From the NCBI RefSeq assembly GCF_030272615.1, contig NC_081405.1, positions 25,808,272-25,872,271 on the forward strand: a DNA stretch of 64,000 nt, given 5' to 3'. Source of the DNA: Cryptomeria japonica (Eukaryota; Streptophyta; Pinopsida; Cupressales; Cupressaceae). Under the pieces are notes generated by a model, which searched no databases, had not been told where the DNA came from, and worked only from the letters and a program-made list of their open reading frames with translations. The position numbers and the translations under genes were made by a program. Positions within the stretch are counted from its first letter, which is position 1. The number at the start of each line of letters is the position of its first letter. Shown here one piece after another: positions 45,826 through 57,842 of the stretch.

Positions 45826-47349
45826 TGATAGTTCTGATATTTAATGTTAAGTACAGATGCCAAGCTAATAAGATGAGAGGGGGGGGTGAATCATACAAAC
45901 TTAATCTTCCAGAAAAACAACAGATTCAACCTCAGTAACATATGCTTCAGTAATATAACCAAAACTGCTAAACATGCAAACTCAAAAGCATATAAACATC
46001 ATAAAACTCATGACACCAGATTTAACATGGAAACCCAAATAGGGAAAAACCACTGTGGGATTTTGGACCCACTAAGAAATATAATCTTCTAGAGTATGCT
46101 CGGTTAAAAGAAAATCCTATTAAAGATTACAAACACATTGCCAGATGTGACCCGGTTAAGGGATTTCCCTTAGATCTGTTAGGATCTTCACCTTGTTAGA
46201 GGTGACCTTGTTAAAGGATTTCAAACACTCAATCAGAATGTCACCTTGCTAGAGGGTTTTACAAATAAGACTGTCAAGTCCACTCGGTTAAGATATTTTC
46301 TGTCACTTTACAAAATAACAGTAATAAAAATCTATCTGCAACTTCACATCTAAAATGCTAAAGCAGATTCTTATTTTCTCAATACAATCTAGTCAGAGGA
46401 CTTATCTTGTCCATCTGTTGGGCTCTATACTCTATTATTCAAATAGGTATTCAAGCTTCTATGCTCGGTAATCACTATGTAGCATCGCTGTGCATATACT
46501 TGCCCGCATACATTGTTTATCAATAGTTCATTATTTATAAGCAATTTGCCAACTGCTTAATCTCCTTGATCACATTTCCCATGATCAATCATAGCCATAA
46601 GATCTTCAAACTTGACTAGGTTCAATGTATCCTTCAATCTGAAAACATTTTACCCCACCTTGGAACTTGCATACATTTCTTGGAACTTGTGCTAGGGTAT
46701 TGTGGTTCAATATGAGCTATAGATCTTCCTGCCAATTTTCCTTTGTCATAGATTCTTTAACAAACTTCATTCATGACATACCAATCATTTAATCAGAACC
46801 AGCTCATCAGCTTCCTTCATTAAATAATGCTTTTATTCATTCAATGCATTCTGTTATTACTCGGTTGCAACTTGGTAAATACTAAACTTCACTTGGTAGA
46901 CACTCTGCCTTCATTAACTGATAGCAATAACCTTAGGGTTTACTGACTAGGTTCCTTAGTGTTTACCGACTTGGTTATTTGCTCAGAAACATAGTATAGT
47001 ATCAACCTTACAATCAACAACATATGTAGGATATCAAAACAATCAAAACATCATGATCTCATCATTGTCTAACTCGTTAATAGTTGCCCATTGAGTAACT
47101 TATTCCTCCCCTTATTCATCACATTCTTTCTATGTCTTTTACATACATCTTTATACTCATCAAATCATACTTCTTAAGATATGGCAACATCATACTGAAT
47201 TAGTAAATCAATTTCTTGACATCAATGACAAAATAATAATATTAAGACAGTAAACATCCTTAATTAGTTATATCCATAATCATCAACAACCTTCTCAATA
47301 TCCTTATTGAAATGCCAACAATCTCCCTTTGTCTGTTATAATGCCAATA
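45826..47349 (-). repeat. Copia F 3' LTR
   Basis: The 1,524-bp LTR runs on the plus strand from TGATAGTTCTGATAT to TAATGCCAATA, where CA has become TA. It is about 20 bp longer than the 5' copy because of an indel near 46930-46975. Confidence 0.93.
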
Positions 47350-47361
47350 ATCTCCCCCTTT
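47350..47361 (-). other. Polypurine tract of copia F
   Basis: The minus strand reads AAAGGGGGAGAT directly before the 3' LTR. Confidence 0.85.
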
Positions 47362-47731
47362 GGCATTGATGGCAAAACCAATTGATTTGACCTAATTGAT
47401 TCAGATTGTTGTTCTGAAATGTTGAAATGCTCTCCCCCTGTCATCAGTCTTCTCCCCCATACATTAGTCTTCTCCACTTTTCTTTAGTCTTCTCCCCCTT
47501 TGACAACAATGCCAAAAAGTAAAGAATTAAAACATAATTTCTTCCTGTATGAAGTGATTTCTTGTTGTTATGTGTCAACTTAGTCTTGGTCAGAGCATTT
47601 TGTCTTCAATTCCTATTTCCTGTTATTGTTTCCTGCACACCTTTAGAAAATGTCCTAAAGTGTGTAAATAAGCATCAACTCCTAAAACATATTCTGTAGA
47701 GTTGTCGAATTGATGCTTTCACCAAACTCGA
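47362..47731 (-). other. Copia F 3' untranslated segment
   Basis: About 370 bp lie between the RNase H stop and the polypurine tract. They include further CTCCCCC words on the plus strand at 47432, 47450 and 47491. No gene is visible. Confidence 0.6.
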
Positions 47732-50700
47732 TCAGTGAATGGAAGATAGGGGTAGGACCCCTAACTTACTTCTGAGATACTCAAAAGTGTCCCTTAGCAG
47801 TGGCTTGGTGAAGATATCTGCTATTTGTTCCTTTGTGCTAACATACTCCAACACCACTTTCTTCTCTTGAGCTTCTTCTCTAAGATAATGATATTTGATA
47901 GAGATGTGCTTTGTCTTAGAGTTCATAACAGGATTCTTTGAAATGTTAATGGCACTATTATTTTCACAGAATATAGTTACTGGCTTGATAACTTGCTCAT
48001 TTATACCTTCCAACAGTTGTTTGATCCATGCTATATTGGTAAAATTCAATGTTGCAGCAATGTATTTAGCTTCTGTTGTTGACTGTGAAACAAATCCTTG
48101 TTTCTTGCTAAGCCAACTCACTAGTCTTTTTCCTAAAAAGAAAGCTCCTCCTCTTGTGCTTTTCCTGTCATCAATGTTGCCTGCCCAATCAACATCAGTA
48201 TAAAATTTTAAATCAAAAACATTTCCTTTCTGATATGCTAAGCCATAATCTTCAGTGCCTTTCAAGTATCTGAAAATTCTCTTGATTGCTGTCATATGTG
48301 TTTCTTTGGGATCTGCAGAGAATCTTGCAACTATACCTACTGCATGCGCTATATCTGGCCTGCTATGAACAACATATTGTAGCTTTCCAATCATGGATCG
48401 GTAAAGTGTCTCATCAACAAATGCAAATTCATCATTTTTTGATAATTTACAATTGGTAGTCATAGGAGTACTTACTAGTTTTGAATCCTCCATTCCAAAT
48501 TTCTTCCAGATTTCCTTTATGTACTTGGATTGAGTAATGAAAATCTCATCTTTCATTTGCAGTATTTGTAAACCTATAAAATACTTTATCTCACCAATTA
48601 ATGACATCTCAAATTCTTTACTCATTTCATTTCCAAAGTTCTTGCATAGAGAGTCATTTCCACAAAATATAATATCATCAACAAATATGGCTGAGATCAG
48701 TATTCAATTTTCATCATTCTTCATGTACATATTGTTGTTTTCACTTGTTCTTATAAAACTAATCTTGATTAGATAAGAGTGCAATCTTTCATACCATGCT
48801 CTAGGTGCTTGTTTCAAACCATATAAAGCTTTGTTCAATTTACATACCTGATCATTATTCTTGTCTTCAACAAATCATTTAGGTTGTTCAATATAAAAGC
48901 TTCTTCTTCTAATATACCATTCAGAAATATAGATTTGACATCCATTTGATAGACCTTGAAATTCTTGTAAGCAGCATATGCCAACAATGTTCTTACTTCT
49001 TCAAGTCTTGCCATAGGTGCAAAAGTCTCACCATAATCAATTCCCTCTTCTTGGGCATAACCTTTGCAAACTAGTCTTTCTTTATTTCTAATGACCTCAC
49101 CTTTTTCATTCAGCTTGTTTCTGAAAATCCACTTTGTACCGATTACATTTTTGTCCTTCAGTCTTGGGACTAGTGTCCATGTGTCATTCTTCTTGATTTG
49201 GTCAATCTCTTCTGTCATAGCATTTATCCAATCTTCACTATTAAATGCCCCTTTCACTATCCTCGATTCAAATTCAGATATCAGACATGTGTTCTGTCTC
49301 AGTTTGTTCCTTGTCATCACTGGATCATTCTTATCTCCTATAATCTGACTTGATGCATGATGTCTTTTGACATACTTGGCTAATACAGGCTCAGTAGGCT
49401 TTGTATGATCTTCTTCATCACTCGGTAACTGAATATTCTCTTCATTTCCTTCAACAGTTTTCTCGGTCAGACTTGTCGGTTGAACATAGACAAATTCATC
49501 ATAATCTTCTGGTTCCTTGGAATTTCCTTCATCATTTCTTTCTACAAATTCATCAATTTTCACATTTGCACTTTCTACTATTTTGTTAGATGATTTGATC
49601 ACACATTTAACTGCTTTGCTTCTAGAAGAATAACCTAGAAATGTTCCTTCTTCACTTTTCTGATCAAACTTTCCATTTCTATTATCTTTGTAAACATAGC
49701 ATCTACTTCCAAAGATTTTAAAATAACTTACATTAGGTTTCTTCTCATACCAGATCTCATATGGTGTCTTCAAAGTTCCTTTCTTCAGTTGTACTCGGTT
49801 CAGGGTGTAAACTGTTGTGCTTATTGCTTCTCTCCAAAATGTTTGTGACACTTTCTTTTCAATCATTAGGGTTCTAGCACAATCCACAATAGATCTATTT
49901 CTTCTCTTAGCAATTCCATTTTGTTATGGAGTTCTCGGTGCAGAGACTTGTCTTTTTATACCATAATCATTGCAAAATAAGTTGAACTCATCAGATGTGA
50001 ACTCTCCTCCTTTGTTTGATCTAAGACATTTTAGTTGTCTTCCCGTTTCATTTTCAACTCTTGCCTTGTACCATTTAAACATTTGAAAAGCTTCTAATTT
50101 TTCTTTTAAAAACATAACTGACATCATCCTTGAGTAATCATCCACAAATAATATGAAATATTTATCACCATAGTAACTTTGAACTTTCATAGGACCACAA
50201 AGATCAGTGTGCACAAGATCTAAAATTCCCTTAGAAGTGTAGGACTTACTTGTAAATCTTGATCTTGTCATTTTACCCATTTGGCATCCTTGGCACATAG
50301 CATTCTCAGGTTTTTCCAAACTCGATAGACCTCTTACTCGATGCTTCTTGCTTATTTTGAATAGATTATCATAATTTACATGACAAAACCTTTTATACCA
50401 TAACCAAGTATCATCTATCATTGCATACAAACACTTGTTCTGAGTTGAGTCAAGGTGAAATGTGTTACCTTTTGTTTGTGTCCCAGTAGCAGCTAACTTT
50501 CCATGCTTGTCATGAACTTTGACAATTCCTTTCTGAAATTCTATTCGGTAACCTATGTTGTTTAGTTGTGCTACACTCAACAAATTGTATTTCAAACCTT
50601 CAATCCAATAAACATCATTGCATTTTGCATTGTCAAGAAGTGTTATAGATCCTTTACCTTTTGCCAAACATGGTGCATCATTACCAAATCTTACATAGCC

Positions 50701-50918
50701 TCCATCTTAATCTTCTAATGTAACAAATTTGTGTTTATCACCTGTCATGTGACGTGAGCATCCACTATCTATGATCCAAGAATCATTAGTATTTATGTGA
50801 GATATTAGGGCTTTTTCTTCATACCTTTCTTCATTTGATCCATCTTTGATAGCCACATAAACTACTTCCTCTGTATTAGTTTCATCTGATTTATCATCAT
50901 TGGATTCCTCATCAGCTA
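47732..50918 (-). pseudogene. pol: Copia F protease, integrase, RT and RNase H
   Basis: Order on the minus strand: protease IDSGCSRHMTGD near 50750; GAG-pre-integrase with HVNYDNLFK and CQGCQMGKM (50380-50260); integrase core (HTDLCGPM, FVDDYSRM); linker; RT (QMDVKSIFLNG near 48950, then ALYGL and IFVDDIIF near 48680); RNase H (DVDWAGNIDDRKSTRG near 48180, KYIAATLN, KYHYLREE, ADIFTKPL) ending at 47732. The second integrase Asp is Asn in RSNKGGEF and the Glu is Lys in NGIAKRRN. TAA at 49924 and a one-base frameshift near 48870 also break it. It would make cDNA and integrate it if intact. Confidence 0.93.
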
Positions 50919-51776
50919 TTAGGCATGACTTTCTATCTCTTCTCCTGAAATCTTGATGTCCTCTGTAATGATTATCTTTCTGTCTGTAATCTCGGTAATC
51001 TCTCTTTCAGTAGATTCTTTGTTAGGATAGTTAGAAGCCATATGTCCTATCTTATCACAATTGAAACATTTCAAAGGTAGTTTTCCTTTATACTTACCTT
51101 TGCCTCTTGGTAACCTTCTAGGTAATAGTACTTCAAACTCTTCTTGCTTTCTGATTTCCTCATACAGTTTGTGCACTTTTTCCATGTTCTTGCAAAAAAT
51201 TTCACTTGCTCCACTGTGATCCCCTTTAGTGTACTTACTCATTCTATCATTGTAATCATTAGATTCACCAATATGAAAATAACTAAATGCAAATTCAACT
51301 TTATTTACCGAAGACCCATTGTTATCAAAATTACTTAGCTCAAATGCATGTAGCTTACCAATAGTAGCATCCAAAGAAACTGGCATATTGGGTATAGACC
51401 TCAATTCATTGATTGTAGAGACTCGAATTGCATAATTTGGTAGAAGGGTTCTTAACAACTTACTTTTTATATCCTTTTCTTCAATAGTTCCACCTACTCC
51501 TTTGATTTGATTGACAATCTCCTTTAGTCTTGTACTATACTGGGTTATGTTCTCACCTTCATTCATCCTCATAGATTCAAGTTGTCCTCTTAGACTATCC
51601 ACTTTTGCTCTTTGAACATGTTCATCACCGCCATACACAGATATGAGCTTGTCCCACATTGCCTTTGCATCATTGCAGCATTCTAGATCATTAAACTTTG
51701 AGTCGGTCAATGCAGATGTTATTTCAATCATTGCTTGGATATGTTCTTCCTTTGCCTTTATCTCTTCCATTGTCAA
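50919..51776 (-). pseudogene. gag: Copia F gag
   Basis: The open frame of 285 codons, probably begun slightly upstream, shows a UBN2 gag domain (AKAMWDKLISVYGGDEHVQ, LRTLLPNYAIRVSTINEL, ATIGKLHAFEL) and a zinc knuckle near 51030-51070, CFNCDKIGHMASNYP, with Tyr in place of the fourth ligand as in element E. A frameshift just after ends it at 50919 instead of running into protease. It is about 70% similar to E's gag by eye. Confidence 0.92.
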
Positions 51777-51968
51777 TGGATAGGTGCTTGGTGCAATGAA
51801 ATCACTCTCTAGATAATATACAATATATTATCCAACTCCTGATAGGTGCAGCTTCATCCTTTTCTACCATGTAGAGAAACTTGACTTGTTCAGCTTCGGT
51901 GCATCCCTCTTATACATCTTTAGATATTTTCCTCAAGTGCCTTTAAACTTTTTCTTCTGGAGTCCAAA

Positions 51969-51980
51969 GCTCTGATACCA
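51969..51980 (-). other. Primer binding site of copia F
   Basis: The minus strand reads TGGTATCAGAGC, two bases after the LTR. This is an initiator tRNA-Met site. Confidence 0.93.
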
Positions 51981-51982
51981 AT

Positions 51983-53484
51983 TGATAGTTCTGATACTTA
52001 ATGTTAAGTACAGATGCCAAGCTAATAAGATGAGAGGGAGGGGGTGAATCGTACAAACTTAATCTTCTAGAAAAACAACAGATTCAACCTTGGTAACATA
52101 TACTTCAGTAATATAACCAAAACTGCTAAACATGCAAACTCAAAAGCATATAAACATCATAAAACTCATAACACCAGATTTAATGTGGAAACCCAAATAG
52201 GGAAAAACCATTATGGGATTTCAGACCCACTAAGAAATATACTCTTCTATAGTATGCTCGGTTAAAAGAAAATCCTGTTAAAGATTACAAACACATTGCT
52301 AGATGTGACCTGGTTAAGGGATTTCCCTTAGATTTGTTAGGATCTTCACCTTGTTAGAAGTGACCTTGTTAAAGGATTTCAGACACTCAATCAGAATGTC
52401 ACCTTGCTATAGGGTTTTACAAATAAGACTGTTAAGTCCACTCGGTTAAGAGATTTTCTGTCACTTTACAAAATAATAGTAATAAAAATCTATCTATAAC
52501 TTCACATCTAAAATGCTAAAGTAGATTATTATTTGCTCAATACAATCTAGTCATAGGACTTATCTTATCCATCTGCTGGGCTCTATACTTTGTTATTCAA
52601 ACAGATCTTCAAGCTTCTATGCTTGGTAATCACTATGTAGCATCCCTGTGCATACACTTGCCCGCATACATTGTTTATCAATAGTTCATTATTTATAAGC
52701 AATTTGCCAACCGCTTAACCTCCTTGATCACATTTCCCATGATCAATCATAGCCATCAGATCTTCAAACTTGACTAGGTTCAATGTATCCTTCAATCTGA
52801 AAACGTTTTACCCTGCCTTGGAACTTGCATACATTTCTTGGAACTTGTGCTAGGGTATTGTGGTTCAATCTGAGCTGTAGATCTTCCTGTCGATTTTTCT
52901 TTGCCATAGATTCTTTAGCAAACTTCATTCACGGCATACCAATAATTTAATCATAACCAGCTCATTAGCTTCCTTCATTAAATAATGCTTTTATTCATTC
53001 AATGCATTCTATTATTACTCGGTTGCAACTCGGTAAATACTAAACTTCACTCGGTAGACATTCTGCCTTCATTAAATGATAGCGATAACCTTAGGTTTTA
53101 CCGACTAGGTTCATTGCTCGGTAACATAGTATAGTATCAACCTTACAATCAACAACATATGTAGGATATCAAAACAATCAAAATATCATGATCTCATCAT
53201 TGTCTAACTCGGTAATAGTTGTCCATTGAATAACTTATTCCTCCCCTTATTCATCACATTCTTTTTGTGTCTTTTACCGACATCTTTATACTCATCAAAT
53301 CATACTTCTTAAGATATGGCAACATCATACTAAATTAGTAAATCAATTTCTTGACATCAATGACAAAATAATAATATTAAGACAGTAAACATCCTTAATT
53401 AGTTATATCCATAATCATCAACAACCTGCTCAATATCCTTATTGAAATGCCAACAATCTCCCTTTGTCTATTATAATGCCAACA
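51983..53484 (-). repeat. Copia F 5' LTR
   Basis: The 1,502-bp LTR runs on the plus strand from TGATAGTTCTGATAC to TAATGCCAACA. It contains the G-run (52033-52045) and the GGAAACCCAAATAGGG module near 52189. Confidence 0.95.
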
Positions 53485-53489
53485 CTTGT
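53485..53489 (+). repeat. TSD of copia F (CTTGT), right
   Basis: This is an exact partner of 45821-45825. Region G resumes here. Confidence 0.93.
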
Positions 53490-53620
53490 TACTATGCAAT
53501 TTCATGGTGATGGGAAAGATAAGTTGAATGATTCCTCTCATGGGTACATTCCTATCAACTCCTCCACTAAATCTAATAACATGGTTGAACTTCACAATTC
53601 CCTTTATGAGGTGATGTCTA
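53490..53620 (+). pseudogene. Region G ORF, continuation after F
   Basis: This is in frame with 45668-45825 once F is set aside, giving about 43 more codons (MQFHGDGKDKLND, SNNMVELHNSLYEV) before the LTR of L at 53621. It has no known domain. Confidence 0.5.
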
Positions 53621-54803
53621 TGTAGTGTCATGAAATTGTAACCCTTGCAATTTGTGACCACATTAGGGTCTTCATGTTTGTGATTTGAATCCCTAAGCCT
53701 GATCGGAGACCCAAGACTTGCGCAACCCCCCAAAAATACCTTTTTCTTCCCTCTGCACTATATGAACCTACTTCCTATCCTAAGACAACGGTAGGACAGG
53801 GGCATGGCGCCCCTATCCTTTCCCTATTTTTTGGGGGGCCCTCTGTCCTATCTCTGCATTGGAATTTGCATAAAGCGGGAAAACCTTCCCTGTGTTAGTC
53901 TGTGATAGAAAATTAGTTAGTTAACCCTAATTGATGAGTATATAAGTCGCATTTTCCCTCCCATTTTCAAAAAAAGAGGTCAACAAGCGTAAAAGTTGGA
54001 TAAGCGATAAGGTAGGCATAAGTTCAAGCATTCAAGCATTCCTTTCTAGGATTGGGCATTCTCAAGTCTCCCTTCAAGGCTATGTATTGCAATCAAGTCA
54101 AGGATTAAACCATTTAAGAAGAGATCCCTTTCAACATTCAGTTCAATAAAAGAAAATCTACCTACATTCTATCTACAACCTCCCTCGAGGTGACATATAT
54201 TTCAGTCTTTCATTTACATTTACTTGCAAGTACTTTCTTTCATCATTTGGTTAATTTCAAAACTGGGGTTTGACCTGAAGACAAACCCCCAATCCCAACC
54301 TCTTTTCCTCTCTTTTTTGTGTGTATGTCGTAGGTGCACAGTTGTGTTTGCAGATTTGGACTCCATTTGCAGAGGTGGAAAAACTCTTTTCGTTTTGCAG
54401 ATTTTTTGAAGGACCACGAACACTTTTAGCACAGTCTCGACAAATTTTCCCCAAATTCACAGGACAGCTTCATCTCAACATATTATAACCAGATCCAAGT
54501 GTATAGCTTCATCTCAATCTTCTATCTTGAGTTATAATCAGCTCTTTGCTACTTTTACACAACATAATTCAATCATTTTTCATTCTAAAAGAGGGGTTAG
54601 CTTATCATTTCTATCCCATTATCAATTCATTTAGTATTCAATCTCTGTCCTAAGAGATTGGATCTAGTGAATTCCCCCTCTTTTAAATGTAATGTGAATA
54701 AGGCGTTTGAAGGTAAATACGTAGTGAAACTTTCATCTCTCCTCAGAGGGAAGAAAAGCTTTCATCTTGATCTCTCCATCATTCACCGTTTTTCACCATT
54801 ACA
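53621..54803 (+). repeat. A-type LTR of element L
   Basis: The 1,183-bp LTR starts TGTAGTGTCATGAAATTG, like the A-family start, and ends CACCATTACA. The preceding bases are GTCTA. It carries the short GCATGGCGCCCCTATCC module at 53799-53819. A primer-site candidate follows, so it is a 5' LTR. The partner LTR is not in the window. Confidence 0.7.
53939..53946 (+). promoter_or_regulatory. TATA box in L LTR
   Basis: TATATAAG preceded by GATGAG is a consensus plant TATA box about 320 bp into the LTR. Confidence 0.55.
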
Positions 54804-55115
54804 TTTTGGTGAACCTGACATCTTACATGCTTTATTCTGAAAATCATGCATATTTTTCACTTACAAGGTTAATTTTTCTGCAAACTTAATGGTTAATTCA
54901 TTCAAAACCCTAGTTTTAAAAATTGAAATTGAACTTGTGTTTTGTAAAAAATTGCTTGCTATTGTCTTAGATGTGAAAATTGCTTTGTTTGTCAAATTCA
55001 ATTTCTTCATTGTCTTGTTTAATTTTCAAATCAAATTCACAAAATTAAGAGGTTAATTGTCAAAATCCTAATTTTAAAAATTAATCTTCAAATTGTGCAA
55101 AAATTGAATTTCCAT
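54804..55115 (+). other. Element L primer site and leader
   Basis: TTGGTGAACCTGACATC begins two bases after the LTR and resembles the site of element B. The AT-rich leader that follows has no ORF and gives way near 55115 to sequence assigned to copia I. Confidence 0.5.
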
Positions 55116-55670
55116 GAACTCCCCCTGAACCATAGATCCCAGATCTTCTTTTCCTGTTAGATCCTCAACCGGATCTCCAATCTACACCTTGTGCTAGTAG
55201 AGCTAAGCATATATGATCTACAGATGATCTTCCACTTCCATGATATCCATCACAACTTTGTGACATAATCTTGCATGACCACCAAGCCAAATCGCATCAA
55301 CTTCATGTCAACTACCAAACCAGTTAATTCATAATGATCCATGCACATACTGTTGTTTACCGGACTAACACATTTTCATTAAGGACTTCTCCAATATCAC
55401 TTCAAGCATAATTTCCTTATTTCAAGCCATAGGAGTCACTACAATGATCTTAGAACACATTTACTCACATAATCTACAATTCTGGTTGACCCTATATTGG
55501 ACCAATACCTCTACCGAGACACTTTATTCACTAAACTCCAACTTACATATGTAGATGTGTACCCATGACACTAACTACACACATTGCCATCTCATCTTCT
55601 CCCTTATACCAGTAGCAACTTGTCCTTACATTTGTCCTTATCAAATTTGGGGGTGAACAATGTGATCATT
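55116..55670 (-). repeat. Possible copia I 3' LTR part
   Basis: On the plus strand the stretch ends GGGGGTGAACAATGTGATCA next to TAGCTCCCCCTAAAG, a polypurine tract on the minus strand. It faintly resembles 59250-60063. The identification rests on position and this tract only. Confidence 0.3.
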
Positions 55671-55849
55671 ATGTAGCTCCCCCTAAAGTCCTGCATCTCC
55701 TTTAAGCTTTAGAAGACATCACCTGTGCATTGAATGCACATTGCTTGCCCATGGTCATATTCTCTTTCTTATTTCTCCATACTTTCTTGATTTCTCTCCT
55801 TCTCACTTGCAATCTTTGGAGCAGTATTAATTTTGTTTTGTTGAATAGT

Positions 55850-57815
55850 CTTTTTTCTACAAACTTTTGCAGTATTACCAAATGTATTGCAATAATAACA
55901 TATTGTGTTCATGCCAGCCTGATGATCATGGGATCTCTATTAATCTAACTTGCTCCTCTTCTCCTGATCATGCTATTGTGGCCAACTACTGGAATCAATA
56001 GATTTCCTGATCTTGCAAGAATACGTCTCCTTTTGTTCCATGCATGTATTTGATTCTCATATACTCTATAACTACTTCCATATTGAGCATGATTATTACA
56101 CAGGCTTCCATATGACTGAAAAATTATTCTTTCTGCATTCATGACTTCTATGGCCAAATCCATTACATTGATAGCATATGACATTTACATTTCTTGGAAT
56201 AGTTGGAGAATTCTTGTTTACATAACCGGGAGAGGCCATATGCATGTTTCTACATTCTAACATCTTATGCCCATATGCATTACATCTTTGACAAACTAAA
56301 TTGCTATTCCTAGGAAAAACACTTTGTCTATTCCTAGACCTCATTTTACATTCATCTGCTTTATGGCCATATCCTTTACATGAAAACCAGTAACTGGTGG
56401 AGGTGGTCTTATAACTTACAAATTTATTTTGCCAAACATGAGGTGATCTTGCCGATTTGGCTTCTCCATTTCTATTTCTCTAAGGATTGTTCTTGAGTTG
56501 TGATCTGGTTTCCATAGTCCTCTCATTTGATCCCTTCTTTCTTCACACTTGTTTTGTCTTGTGAGCAGCAACATCTCTTTGTCTTCTACCCGCAGAAGGT
56601 CTTCTAGGTTGTCTTCTTATGTTATCATTTCTGATGAAGTCTTCTTCTCTCATCTTTCCTTTCCCTTTTGTATCAACATTGTCCCTTTTTGTAGCAATAA
56701 CCTTTTTCATGTTATCAACAAATGTATTTAGATCTATCTTCTTTCTAGGAGCACACTTGACTGTAAAGGTTTGTTTATCACCATTTTCACTTGAGGAGGC
56801 AAACATAATTTCTTTGTTACAGATATCCTTGCTTGTGAAGCATTTACTGGCATCACATCCAATTCCTCTAGTATCCTTGGAGTGTTTTTGTTTGTTCAAC
56901 ATTTTATCCAAGGCTTCAGTGTTGTTATCATACTGGATCCTTACCTTGATCTCATCTTGGAACATCTCAAGGTCTTTCCTAAGATTCTCCATTTCTTATC
57001 TTAGCTTCTGACACTCTTTATCCTTGGCCTCTAGTTCTGATTTTGTTTCTTCATTGATCTTCTTGGAATCTTCTAGTTGAGTTTTTAGTTTTGAAATATA
57101 TTCCTTAGATTCTTCAAGACATCTATTTAACCAATCTTGATCTTCTGTAGCACCCTTTTCACACCTTTTGTACTTTTTTCTTACTCTTCTAAGTTCCTCG
57201 AGTGCACTTACAAGTTCACCTTCAAGATCAACAACTTCAACTTCACTTTCATCTTCTTCATCACTCCCAAACATATCTTGTTGATAGGATTGGTCTCTAT
57301 TATCATTTTTTGATGTGTGAATCTCACTTTGTGTCTCTTGAGCCATGAGGAGTTGAGTTTCCTCTTCATCATTGCTGCAACAACTGACTGATCTATATTT
57401 ATCATTTGTATAATCATGTGTTCCATTTCTCTTCTTGCTCACACAATCCGATTATGTAGTGCTAGGTTAATTTCCATAGAGCTTCTTCAATCTATCCATT
57501 AAGCTCTTTGCAGACTTACCTTGCTTGACTTTTGAAGACACTGTATCAGATAATCCACTAAGGATATCCTTCATTGCTTCAACATTGCATTCATATCTTC
57601 TTTTTGCTTTAGGATTGGGAGGAGGACTAGCAGGACTAGAGTATTCATTTACAATTGAGATCTGGACATCATAGCCTAAAGAAGATAGGTGGACTTCCAT
57701 TCTACAACTCCAAACAAAATACTTTAAACCATCAAACATCGGAGTAGGGATTGACTCAAATTTAACCATTGTGTTCACACACCAAAATCTACCCAAGCTG
57801 GAGAAATCTTATCTA
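55850..57815 (-). pseudogene. gag: Copia I gag with four zinc knuckles
   Basis: The minus-strand frame from about 57815 to 56345 is open apart from a few stops (near 57466, 57440, 56994 and 56540). It starts with FDGLKYFVWSCRMEVHL, a DUF4219/UBN2-type gag start, then a long acidic coiled coil (57280-56900), a basic region (56640-56550), and zinc knuckles: a damaged first one (FSCKGYGHKADEC, first Cys now Trp), CQRCNAYGHKMLEC, CYQCNGFGHRSHEC and, after a frameshift, CYYCNTFGNTAKVC with Asn for His. No protease or polymerase follows before 55115, so the element is deleted or truncated. Confidence 0.82.
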
Positions 57816-57828
57816 AGAGGGAGCCTAG

Positions 57829-57840
57829 GCTCTGATACCA
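57829..57840 (-). other. Primer binding site of copia I
   Basis: The minus strand reads TGGTATCAGAGC with the same AT spacer to the LTR as in E and F. Confidence 0.92.
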
Positions 57841-57842
57841 AT

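Larger units (their letters stand above)
45826..53484 (-). mobile_element. Complete-structure Ty1/copia element F
   Basis: This 7,659-bp minus-strand element has two LTRs, initiator-Met primer site, gag, protease, integrase, RT, RNase H, polypurine tract and TSD CTTGT. Frameshifts near 50920 and 48870, stops, and lost integrase residues make it inactive. It is the most complete element of the window and serves as the reference for reading copia E. Confidence 0.95.
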
